This document shows, in pieces, positions 1-11,300 of a stretch of DNA of 64,000 bases. A model generated the notes under the pieces. That model searched no databases, had not been told where the DNA came from, and saw nothing but the letters and a program-made list of their open reading frames with translations. Numbering within the stretch: position 1 is the first letter of the stretch; each line of letters begins with the position of its first letter. Source of the DNA: Calliopum simillimum (lineage: Eukaryota > Arthropoda > Insecta > Diptera > Lauxaniidae); assembly GCA_951812925.1 (NCBI GenBank), contig OX638370.1, forward strand, positions 92,704,897-92,768,896, written 5' to 3'. A program made the position numbers and the translations under genes.

Positions 1-598
1 CTTGGTACACTGCCTTCGTCACCAAAGTTAGCTCGGGGGATTGAAAATGAGCGAAATCGGTCAACGGACACGCCTACCACCCATACAAAAAATATATTCA
101 AAATGCAATTTTAGGAGTTTTTTTCACGACAATGCAACCAAAATACGCATTAATATTAAAAATTGTAAGCGCAAGCTCTGAGGAAAAACTAAGCGAATTC
201 GGACAAGAGGGCGTGGCACCTCCCATATAAGCAAATGCTTAAAAACGCTATACTGAAAGCGTTTTTTGAAATATTCGAATCAAATTTGACTCAGACACTA
301 AGAATCATAAATGAAAGCTCTCAACAAAAATTGGGTGAAATCGGACAAGGGGGCGTGGTACCTCCCACATAAGCAAAAGTTTCAAAATGCTATACTGAAA
401 CAGTTTCTTGAGATAATCCAACTAAATTTCACTCTGACTAAAAACTATAAATGCAAGCTCTGAACAAAAACTGGGTGTACTCGGACAAGAGGGCGTGGCA
501 CCTCCCATATAAGCAAACTTTTCAAAATACTGCAGTGTAGGGTATTTATTTTTTGGCCAGGCCAAAATTTACACCCTTACTAGTTTGTATTATTTTTA
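1..598 (+). repeat. Dispersed repeat family R1, copy 1 (5' part cut by the window edge)
   Basis: The copy starts inside the element. It has units of about 144 bp, each with GGGCGTGGCACCTCCC followed by a segment like CAAAACGCTATACTGAAAG. It ends with the family 3' terminus GTAGGGTATTTATTTTTTGG, the palindrome TTTTGGCCAGGCCAAAA and ACACCCTTACTAGTT. The next copy begins directly after it, so two copies sit head to tail. Confidence 0.8.
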
Positions 599-1413
599 TA
601 CCCTACACCCAGGGTATATTCACTTTGTCCTTCCGTTTGTAACGCAGAGAAGGAGGCGTGGCAGATATGGAAAAGTAAATATATTCTTGATCAGCGTCAC
701 CACCTGAGTCGATATAGCCATGTCCGTCTGTCTGGCTGGCTGGCTGGCTGGCTGGCTGGGTGGCTGGCTGGGTAACGGCTGTGTGTGGAAATACATTTTT
801 TGGGAAAACTAAGCAAGATAATTCAATGAAATTTGGTACACAGCCTTCGTCGTCAAAGTTAGCACGGGGGATTGAAAATGAGCGAAATCGGTCAACGGAC
901 ACGCCTACCGCCCATACAAAAATATCTTTAAAATGCAAATTTTGGAGTATATTTCACAACAATGCAACCAAAATACACATAAATACTACGAATTGTCAGC
1001 GCAAGCTCTGAGAAAAAGCTGGTCGAATTCGGACAACAGGGCGTGGCACCTCTCATATAAGCAAAAGCTTCAAAACGCTGTACTGAAAGTGTTTTTTGAG
1101 ATAATCAAACTAGATTTGACTCGGACACTAAAAACTATTAATGCAAGCTTTAAGCAAAAACTGGATAAAATCGGACAAGAGGGCGTGGCTCCTCCCATAT
1201 AAGCAAAAGCGTCAAAACGCTATTCTGAAAATATTTTTTCAGATAATCCAACCAAATTTTACTTAAATACTAAGAACTATAAATGCAAACTCTGAAAAAA
1301 ATCTGGGTGAATTTGGAAGGCGTGGCACCTCCTACATTAGCAAAATTTTCAAAATACTGCTGTGTAGGGTATTTAATGTTTGGCCAGGCCAAAGGTAACA
1401 CCCTTACTAGTTT
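599..1413 (+). repeat. Dispersed repeat family R1, copy 2 (near full length)
   Basis: It starts with the imperfect palindrome TACCCTACACCCAGGGTA, then GTAACGCAGAGAAGG, a TATATATTC-like segment and AGCCATGTCCGTCTGTCTG. A GGCT microsatellite lies at 729-771. Four degenerate units of about 144 bp with GGGCGTGGC follow. It ends at GTAGGGTATTTAATGTTTGG and CCCTTACTAGT. Open frames in it recur in all copies with stops and frameshifts, so I do not call them proteins. Confidence 0.85.
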
Positions 1414-1814
1414 TTTTTTGTATTTTCTTTGACATCCTAAATTCACAAAAAAAAAAACTATACTAAACCTAACTAATTACTCTCACTAAGCGAAAGTTGT
1501 TCGTTCCCTTATCATAAATAACCTAACCTAAAAAAACGAATGTGAAACTGCACAACAGTTTTCCTATCATTCAACCAAAGGCCGTTCTTAGTTCAACAAA
1601 ATGTCGCACAACCTTATAAAACACAACTTAACCTCCAAAATTCTACCATTACCACAAGAAAAAATCGTAAAAACCCCTATTTTAAGCCATCTACATATCC
1701 ATACATTTTGTGTCCCCCAATTTTTTATAGACATTGGCCCGGCACTATAGACAAATTCAGACAAATTAAAACCAGCTCAAACCCCTAAAATCCTCTACTT
1801 AAGCCTCTTGGAAA

Positions 1815-2273
1815 TTACCCAATATACGAACACATGGCGATAATTGCGTAGGCAAAAAACCTCACATAGACTAGCGTTACCTCAAACTCCCTTCTAGGAG
1901 AATAGTAATGTTCTGGCTGCATGATTTTCATCCATATCGTTAGTTTCGATAATGCTATTCCAGCTAACTCATTTATAGAACCGAACATAGCCTGCCCAAG
2001 AGTAGCCATTCTGCGTCTGGTTAGCGCCGGGCAGTAGCACAAGACGTTTGATATTAATCCCATCCTGTGTGCATGGTGTCCAATTAGGCAGTGTCCAATT
2101 GTAACACCAATCAACAGTCTGCAATTAATTTTGCTAAGAGAGAGTACATATGTTGTTTTGTTATTATTGTAAGAGGGCCATAATTTTTTGGCCGTTTTGT
2201 TCTTTGTATTGTTTACCCATCTATTTTCCGCTAGAATTTTCAGATACTTACTCCAGAAAGTTAAACCCTGCAA
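1815..2273 (-). pseudogene. Non-LTR retrotransposon (jockey-like) ORF2 C-terminal relic
   Basis: The minus-strand frame reads ...LSLSKINCRLLIGVTIGHC..., then HHAHRMGL, CYCPALTRRRMATLG and a tail. This matches the segment after the RNase H domain in jockey-like non-LTR elements, where a GHC...H..R.G...C..CPAL..R...LG pattern is typical. The zinc-knuckle-like cysteines are partly lost. No reverse transcriptase or endonuclease lies upstream. A CCTAACCT-rich stretch near 1465-1530 could be the 3' UTR. It is a dead fragment. Confidence 0.7.
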
Positions 2274-4390
2274 GCAATATCAAATAACTTGAAATATACC
2301 GTTAAATGTTAAAAGGGCGGAAGTCAGCTGTGTTGTAACAGTAATTACTCCCACAAAAGAATGAAAAATAAATAAAAAATTGGTTCGTTTGGACGATTAG
2401 GATGTTTCCTAAATTTTAAGGCACCAAATTCTCTATAAAACACAAAAATATAGCAAGAGGTCCGTTTTTTTCAGTTTCCCGAACTGACTTCTTGACTTCT
2501 ACCCTTTTAACATTTGCCGAGTAAAGTACTTGGTAAAAAGTACTTAGTTTAATACTGTTTTAGAATTAAACTAATAAAAATGCTCCGTTACCACTTTTTT
2601 CGACCTTTTAAAATATTGCCTATTTTTTTTGGAAATAAAAAAAAATCACTTCATATGAAAAAAGCGAAAAAATGGTATGTTTCGCAATTGAAAATGTATG
2701 ATTAGGGCATTTCTTAAACGATTTTCATTTTCTGACCTATTTTGGAAAGGGTGTTCAGAAACGCCCAATTAACTGGCAAGTTAAACCTTTTCCACACCAA
2801 ATCCATCTTTTTTCAATTCAAATTAAGCTTTTTTCAGTTTTCTGTAATAAAAACAAATTATGTAACTTCAAAAATCAAAAAAGTATTAAAAATAAGTAAA
2901 AAGTACCAAGATATTTTTTAAACGAAAAAGTACTATGGTATTGAATTTGCCAACACTAGATAAAATAAAGCTTAAAGGCCTTTTTACATTATCAAACTGG
3001 TCATCAATATGTCATACCGAGTTTGTGTTTATATTTTCAATAAACTGTCAATATTTAGTGTTGCTTTGTACGCCAAAGAGGAAACAAAGCAACAGCGGAT
3101 AAAATTTTTATGATAGAAATTGTTATGCTGATGGAAATAATAGAAATAAATTTATAAAAAATAGTGGAAACATCAAAATATACACCATAAATTTATTTAA
3201 ATAGGTCTACAGCAACAATTTGTCATTTTCGAACCCACCAAAAAAAATGGTTTTTGGTCATTTATTAAAATTTTTTTGTTGAAATCTTTTTTTTTTAATT
3301 AAAAATAAGAGTCTTTGATAAAAATAATAACAATCAGGTTTCAGTAAATTGATTTTGTCCCAATCATAACATAAAAAGGTTCTCTTCAAGCTCCCATTAA
3401 GCTACAGCGAAAACCAAAATCATTAAACTATCCGTTTTTGAGTAAAAACAAACCACCCGTTGAAATCTTTTCTTAACTGACTAAAAGTGTACTGAAAAAT
3501 TTTCATTGCGTTTACACAGTCAACTTACCCATCAATAAAGTCATCAATTCAGCAGAAAGTCAAAAAATTTTGTTTTTTCGGCAATCTGCGGGTTGATGCT
3601 GGTTCAGTGAAAAGTCGAAGTGAAAAGATTTTTTATCACTTCACCGTGAAAGCGATTCTTGTTGTTTAATATTTTAAAAAATGTGAAAAGTTTTTTTACA
3701 CCTCCAGCAAAAGTTTTCACTGACAAATTCGACAGTGATAAAAATTTAATTTAATGAAAAACAAAAATAAACAAATCAACAAAAATATTTCAAATGCGGT
3801 TTCCTATAAAACATTAAAAATAAGTTGATGTAAATGGCCGGAAATTGAGCACCCTCAATTTCAATCAGATGGATAAATTTAAACTTCCAAAATATAAGGA
3901 ATTTTCACCCCACGACCCCGATTGATTCTATATTTGTTTCGCTGTAACGCCGTTTATTCCATCGCAGTCTAGTTTTAGTTGGTTCAATTAAAAAAATAGA
4001 GTTCGTTTTGACCACCTGAAGCAAGTGGACAGCGTGATTTAGATCGGATCGCAAATCAGGGAGTCCGTCCTTTGTAGACTTTGAAACTATCCGCCTGAAT
4101 CTCAATCACACTTCGACCCCAAGTATTATCTGTACCAAGTTTCATTCTCTTAGTTAGAACCGTGTGGCCGTAATCGTGGTTTATTTGTGTTCTAAAAATC
4201 AATTTCGGCCAAGGGGAAAAGAGTGATTTAAAAGCTTTTCATTAGCATTTATGTATTTGTCAGCACCAAGCACTTGCGTTCCATAAGAAGCATCGTTTCA
4301 TTGTATGTCCTAGGGAGTAAGAGCTTACCTCTGCTTAACTAAAAAGAGGTAACGTTAATTATTAAAAAAAAATAAAAAATTTAAAAAAAA
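2274..4390. other. AT-rich intergenic stretch without a recognisable gene
   Basis: I see no protein-like frame. At 2970-3010 there is AAAGGCCTTTTTACATTATC, the same terminus as the MITE at 5108-5213. Part of 2655-2760 is related to 15815-15875 (both contain TATTTTGGAAAGG-like sequence after CGATTTTCAT). The rest looks like old repeat debris. Confidence 0.5.
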
Positions 4391-4478
4391 AAGCTGTCCC
4401 CCATTGGGATTGAACTCCTAACACAATGCTCCGAAATATTAAAATAGCAAACCCTCTATCACATCAGCTACAGAATCT
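4391..4478 (-). repeat. tRNA-like Pol III module (SINE-head-like)
   Basis: On the minus strand a box A-like TAGCTGATGTGATAGAGG is followed about 53 nt later by a box B-like GAGTTCAATCC. Then come CAATGGGGGACAGC and a T-run. It is not a foldable tRNA. It resembles tRNA-derived SINE heads. No second copy of this exact sequence was found in the window. Confidence 0.4.
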
Positions 4479-4820
4479 CATTACGTATGTGTATAAAATT
4501 TGTATTTTAAATCAAACTATTTGTCAGCTAGAGAATGTCAGTTATTTTTCACACACCACATTGAAAATTTTATTCAACTCACTTTTTTCACTTTGTAAAA
4601 CAGAATCGCTTCAATCGATGAAGTGAAGTGAAAAGATTCGGTGAAAATGAAAGTGATAAATTTTTTTACACTTCACAGTTTCACTGAACCAGAATCGACA
4701 CCCAGATCGTCAATACAGATTGATGAGTGTTTACATTATCAGTTTCTCATCAATCTGCTTACATTCTCAGATTGATGAAAAAAAGTGAACTTGGCATCAT
4801 TGGCATATTTGATGGCTAGA

Positions 4821-5093
4821 CCCAACGGGAAAAGGAAGCGCATTGAAACGACTCCAGTTGCGCTTCTAGGGAAGCACGAATCTGCTTCCAGTGCAGTTCT
4901 CACTGCTTATCTTTTTTAACACAGCATGTCCTAGCGGAGATGCACATCTTCAGAAGAACATGAAATACGCTTCCGTGGAAGCACACATTTGGAAACATAT
5001 GAAATACGCTTCCGTGGAAGTTTTTCAAAATTTTAAGTTCCATGTGCTTCTATTGCGCGCTTTTTGGAATCAGTTTTATTTCTTCCTGTTGGG
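4821..5093. mobile_element. MITE, CCCAACGG family, copy 1 (273 bp)
   Basis: The terminal inverted repeats are CCCAACGGGAAAAGG and CCTGTTGGG, flanked by a 2-bp duplication GA (4819-4820, 5094-5095). The interior is rich in the motif GAAGC/GCTTC (CTTCCGTGGAAG and similar). A longer inverted copy is at 25770-26155. Confidence 0.8.
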
Positions 5094-5105
5094 GATTGTT
5101 AATGT

Positions 5106-5213
5106 AAAAAGGCCTCTTACATTATCAGTTTCACTCTCAGATTGATGAATAAAAAGTGAACTTGGCATCACTTAATATTAATGGCTAAACTGATAATGTA
5201 AAAAAGCCTAAAG
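5106..5213. mobile_element. Small MITE, GGCCTCTTACATTATCAG family (~107 bp)
   Basis: The inverted ends are AAGGCCTCTTACATTATCAG and CTGATAATGTAAAAAAGCCT. The inner part, CTCAGATTGATGAATAAAAA, also occurs at 4760-4790. Related ends lie at 2972-2995 and 4729-4745. It abuts the gene A promoter. Confidence 0.65.
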
Positions 5214-5254
5214 CTTTGCAGCTGTTATTTTCACTCAGCGAGTGAAAATAATTT

Positions 5255-5395
5255 TTCCCCACAGTCAGTAACAAAAATAAAGTGAAGAAGTGCAGTTGTT
5301 TAATATTCGCAGTGATTAAATTTAATATTGCTAATTTTTTTTCTACAGAATAAAAAAGATTAATTTGGAAAGTATTTCTCGATAAGAATTTCAAA
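5255..5395 (+). promoter_or_regulatory. Putative gene A core promoter and 5' UTR
   Basis: An initiator-like ACAGTCAGTAAC lies at 5261-5272, with the +1 A near 5267 and about 130 nt before the ATG at 5396. No TATA box is visible. A small MITE ends at about 5213, so unique promoter DNA is at most about 50 bp before foreign sequence begins. The transcription start is inferred from the motif only. Confidence 0.3.
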
Positions 5396-8300
5396 ATGTT
5401 GGAACGTCTCTGCTGCATGCGGCTGAATACCGCTGGTAAATAATTAACAATATGTGAAAATTTAGATAAAAAAATAATTAAATTTAATTACCGCGCAGGT
5501 GTTGTCATTGGCTGGATTGGTGCAGCCTTTTCGCTGATTGTCATCATTCTAGTGTCTCTGGCTCTGAGTCGTATTGATGAATTGGTTAAAACAATCATGG
5601 ATCAAATGAATGAACCCAACATGGATGCAGACAGCCTACGTAAAGGTAAGCAAAAGTGTGAATGCAAACTTGGTGGCAATGACGCAGCACGAATTGCGCA
5701 TCAGCTCTGCCTTTGCTGGCTCTACGCCACATTCCGTTGAACGTGTTGCACTCGGCTCCATTCCATGTTTTATTTGTTGACTTTGTATTTTTTTTTATGG
5801 TTTTTTGCAATGTTTTTCTTTATCTCTATTTTTTTTTTTCTTTGTTTTTCGCCTCACTCAGGTCTGATTGTAATGCTCACTATTTATCTCACTATTAATC
5901 TGATAAATATGATTGCATCTGCTATGTTGGTTGCGGGCACCATTAAGGTAAGTAGTAGACACGATTTATTTTTTAATTTGATTCCTTAAATCGGCACAGT
6001 TGGGTTTATAAAGTATACTTTATAAGAGCTCTTAGGCTATAGACGAATTAATGGAACTAGAGTTCGCCTTGTGGCCGAAATTCGACCATTTCGATCTGAT
6101 TATAAAGCCTTAGTCGATAAAACACAAAAACCTTTTAATATTCTTCCTTAGGGTTCTGGTTATCTGCATTCATAAAAATCGGTGCAGCAGCTTAGTTGCA
6201 ATAGCGTGCTTGTCATTTAGAGCCGTGTTATTCCTACTAAAGAGCAAAAAGTTTTTGATATCTTTCCGTCCTTCTCATTCTGTCCCCATACCAAAATTCA
6301 CCAAAATCAATGCCGTGAGCGTGTGGCACCACCCACTTAAAAACATAAAGGTCATATTCTCATTCCTTGGTATACCCAATTTTAGAAAAGTCAATGAAGT
6401 GGTTTAGCCGTGAAGTGTTTTTCCATTTAGGAGCGTGGTGCCACCTACTGAAAATCATAATGTTCATGTTATTATTCCTTAGCTTTAATCCTCTCTCTAT
6501 ACCAAGTTTCGTGAAAATCGCTGCAGTGAGAACGTTTTTTCTATTTAGGGGCGTGGCACCGCCCACTGAAAAACATAATGCTTATGTTATCGTTTCTTAG
6601 AGCCTACCATATCTCCATACCAAATTTCGTAAAAATCGATGCAGTGGTTTAGTCGTGAGAGCGTTTTTTCTATTTAGGGGCGTGGCACCGCCCACTTTTA
6701 AAAAAGATATAGTCCTATGCACTGCTCCTTCTTACAACCTTTCCAACAAAAAAAAAAAAATCAATCAAATCGGTTGAGATTTAGGTATAGAAACAGGGAC
6801 CGAATCGATTTCGGTTGCCTATTTATATATAGATTAGAAGTTAGGGTACACTGAAAGTCAGTGATATAAAGGCCTGTTTCGTTATCCGTGTGATAATTAC
6901 AATTAATTTTCATTTCGAACGCTTTTTGCTGAAAACTTTGAGTCTAATGATAAATAGTGTTAGGATCTCCTTTGTGAAGAATCACAGGCTACGCAAATAC
7001 TGTTGATTTATGTAAACGAGTAAAATACCGATTAGGAAGTATTCTTAAAAAATCGAAAACCGATAGTCATTCTTATTGGAATCTTTTAAACGGTTACTTT
7101 TTCGTATAACTACATACATATGCATATGATTATTATTCTTTTCTACGGTTCATTGTCTGTTAAAGGGGGAGGGTTGATTTTTTGCTTGATCATATGAAAA
7201 TGCTGTGCTGCTGGATGTGGAGTTTTAAGGCACCAGCGGTTAATACCACATCATAGCGCATGGTTGTCTTGAAGAGTCGAAAGGTGAGACTGTGGAATAA
7301 AACGGCTTTCGGTGTTTCAATTGCTTTAAGGTAAAAAAATGCAATCCCCGAAATCGTAGCCAGTATAAAAAATATAAAAAACAGTAAAAACCCAATAAAC
7401 ACAAAAAAAAATCTTTTTCGATGTGCTTTGCGATGCTGAATTCGTACACGGCGTTAGAATTGGTCTATATACAGGCCTGTTCCGTATGGTTTCTATTATT
7501 TTTCATTGAGGAGGCTTTTTGATGAAAATAGTGAGTCACACGATAAAAAGTATTATTGGATGTACAACTTAAAAACCGGAATTTGACGGTGGATGTCCGT
7601 ACTAACAAATATCGTGAAAGCTCGAACTTTATATATGTCATTTTGAAGGTACATCTGACAGCTGTCAAAATCAGTCAACAAAACAATTTTATCTTGGGGG
7701 TTATCGTGAATCAAGATTCCCGGGGAATTTTCTTAAACTGCAATAGAGAACGCACGGCAGTCCAAGAAAATTCCCCGGGAATCTTGATTCACGATAACCC
7801 CCCTTGTGTGCATCATTATTATTTTTCACGATGAATAACTTCGAAAATTGGAGAAAAAGACAGCATTTGCGGGAGGTTCTGTTGGGTCATTTTTTTGCAA
7901 AGAAAACTGCTGCCAAAAGTCATTTTTGCATCGGATCGTGACTGGGGATGAAAAATTGATCCATTACGACAACCCGAAACGCAAACATTCATATATGAAG
8001 CCCGGACAACCAGGACCTTCCCAGCCAAAGGCAAATATCCATGGTGCCAAGGTAATGCTCTGTAATGCTCACAGGTGACCTCTATCGAACACAATTAATA
8101 CGTTTGAAGCGTGCCATCATCGAAAAACGCCCGGAAAATGCGACCAGACACGAAGCAATAATTTTTCATCATGACAACGCTCGGCCATATATTGCTGCCC
8201 CAGTCAAAAATTACCTGGAAAACAACGGATGGGAAATTTTGCCTAACCCGCTTTATAGCCCAGACCTTGCACCATCAGACTACCATTTGTTCCGATCGAT

Positions 8301-11300
8301 GCAGAATGCCCTATCAGGAATACGCTTCACTTAAGTTCAAGATATCGAAAGTTGGATAGATTCATTTTTGGCCGCCAAGCCGGCGCAATTTTTTTGGGAT
8401 GGAATTCATAAATTGCCTGAAAGATGGGAAATGTTGTAGCTTCCAATGGACAATACTTTGAATAAAATATATGGTAACATTTTTCCACAATAAAGCATCA
8501 AATTTCGCTAAAAAATTCCGGTTTTTAAGTTGTACACCCAATAGAATCTTTTTTTGCGGAGAATTACAGGTTCTACAAATAATATTGATTTGCATTAACG
8601 AAAAAATAACCATAATATTCTTAAAAAACTACAAAAAGTCGGACAATTCGACTTTATCGAATATTTCCGAAACAGTTAGTTTTTCGTAAATACTAATCAA
8701 TATAATTTGTAGAACATGTAATTCTCCACAAAAAAGATACTTTTTATCGTGTGACTCACCATTTTCATCAAAAAGCCTTCTAAATGAAAAGTAATTGAAA
8801 CAACACGGATTACGGAACAGGGCTGCTTGTATGATTTTTGAGATATCCTAACCTAAAAAAGAAAAAAGAGATACATTTTTTGCTTTGCTTTGAAGCTATA
8901 TAACTAGAAAACAGAACGTTCATCCGTGAATTTCGATAAAGAAGTTGAAAACTCTAATTTTTTCTTTAAAATCTAATTCAAACTATGTCGATATCTTATT
9001 TTTTTTTCGGAGATATCCAAACCTAAAAAGTTAAAAAAGTGCAAAAAACATGTTTTATCATTATTTCAGTCTACGATGTATCGAAGAAATATAAAGGTAT
9101 CAACATCATTTAAATTAGGTTTTTTAAAAAAAAAAAACTTTTTTGTCGAATTTTACGGATAAACGTTCTGCTTTCTAGTTATATAGCTTAAAAATATACC
9201 TAAAACTGTATTTTTTGCTTATTTAGGTAAGCATATCTCAAAAACCATACTATAAAGAGCAATTATAAGGCTGGGTTCGAATTCAGCATTTCAAAACACA
9301 TCGAAAAGTAATTTATTTTTTCAAAATCATGAAATAAACAATAGTCATGCGTTTTTTTTTTTTAAGTAATTGCAAATTTTGAAAAGGTTGGGTAATAATC
9401 CTTCTTAAATAAGTCTATTTGCAACGGCTCCCCGATCTTAGCACCTCATATAATATTTCAAATGATCACTTGAAAGGTCAGCCAATGACCATAAAATGTC
9501 AATTGGCTGAAACTAGTGTCATGAGTAGATGATTCTATCTAACGAGTATAACTGTTATTAATTTTTGTTCAGGATTTGGTGCTAAAACTTTTGAATGATC
9601 CTAAAATAATTTAATGGTTAATAAAAATATTTTCTACTACCGACCAATTGATTGACCTGACCTTTTATCATAATTTTCTAACCTTTTAAATGATATAAAT
9701 GGTAATTTTAAATTTTATAAATGCGGCGCTAAAATCGTCGCGTTTTATTTATTTTTACCTTTAGAGATTTTAAAATATAACAAATTTAATTAAATTAAAT
9801 TGAAAGCAGCTGTGTGGATTTTTTTATTTGTGTTAACAGAATTGAAACATGAAAATTCCGTGAAATGGAAAACCCAACTCTTTTTTCCGTGACTCATGTT
9901 ATCACATTATAATGATTGTTGTTTCTATAATATATTTTGTATGTATGCATAACGTTAAAATGACAATGGTTTGATACAAAATTCAATCAAAGTAAAAATG
10001 TATGGATGCATATGATACCCTAAATACATGTGTTTATTTAATGAAGGCTTGTTGAACAATGTTATCGCATTTAAAAATATCTTATCTCTTATTTATTTAA
10101 TTGCTTAAATTCTTCTTAACATCAGAAGTCTGTTTTTCGATTTTATTTACGTTTGTTTGGTTAGAGAGCATTGCTCAAAACGAGCCGAATTGAAAAACCA
10201 ATGTCTCATTAAAGTTTTCAATCAGCAATAGAGTGTTTTAAGATTGATAGCGTGGTGCCACACCATGATCCATTTCATTACAGTCAATACGGTCAATGGC
10301 ATCATGTATTTCGTGAAAAAAGACAGCTACATTAGTTGAGAATCATCGTCGACACTTCTACTTAGGTTATAAAGCCTTCGCGATGAAAAATCATAGCTCA
10401 ATTTAGGCCTCCTATACTCTATAGTAAAACGATCAACCCTTAAGAAAAAAAAAGTTATCTCGGAATCAATGAATAATTGTTGCAAATAGAGTTAGCTAAC
10501 TTTGCGTGGTTTAGCTTAATAAAACTTAGGGACTAATTCCGGAAATAAAAGTTTCTTCTACTAAATCTTTGTAACTTTGAAAACTTTCCGCGCAGTTCTC
10601 AAAAGATCTAAGTCATGATAACAGAATGACTTAAACTTCTTAAAAGATTTTTCAGAAAGTAACAGTGCGAATGAATGTTTTCTGGTCGATTGAATGTTGC
10701 AACGTCTAAATTAATTTTTTGACAATCTTAAAAGATTATAAACAGAACCAGTATACAAAACTACTAGTACATAATTAATTAAACAAAATAATTCAGTGTT
10801 AATCTTCTATTCGAATATTTTTTCACATGTATTTTATCAAATTTAAAACATTTTATTTATTTATTTATTTTTTTTTAGGAACGCCATCTAATGCTTGTGC
10901 CTTGGTTGCTGAATTCCGGTCTCTCCTTGTCTTTTGGCATTTTCTCTTTTATTTTCTTTGTTATCAGAGCTGTTTCAGCGGCTGTTCCATTTGGTTCCAT
11001 ACTACTTTATATGATAAGTACCAGCATTGGTCTATGTGAGTCATCAACAACCGCAAAATATAAACAACAATTGAATGTGTATACTTTGTCGATAAATTTT
11101 ATTTGTTGTGAAATTATTGCGGGGATTTTCATTTGTTATTACTATTAATTATTTTTTGTTGTTTTTTTTTTCTTTTGTTTTATTTACTTTTTGCAAAAAT
11201 TCAAAACAAAGATGGTAATTTCCGATGTATCAGACTTTTTATATCATCTACGGTTTCTGAGATATCCTACCGTAAATGTTCATGTTTGAAAAACACGATT

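Larger units (their letters stand above)
7473..8824. mobile_element. GGCCTGTTCCG element interrupted by a mariner
   Basis: The inverted ends run for about 80 bp: 7473-7553 (AGGCCTGTTCCGTAT ... GTGAGTCACACGATAAAAAG) and 8740-8824 (CTTTTTATCGTGTGACTCACC ... TACGGAACAGGGCT, given here in parts). The interior is split by the mariner at 7556-8541. Another end of the family is at 18190-18310. No coding capacity of its own is seen. Confidence 0.7.

Noticed and set aside
729..771. GGCT tandem repeat as a separate satellite
   Set aside because: It is an internal microsatellite of repeat family R1, present with different unit numbers in the other copies.
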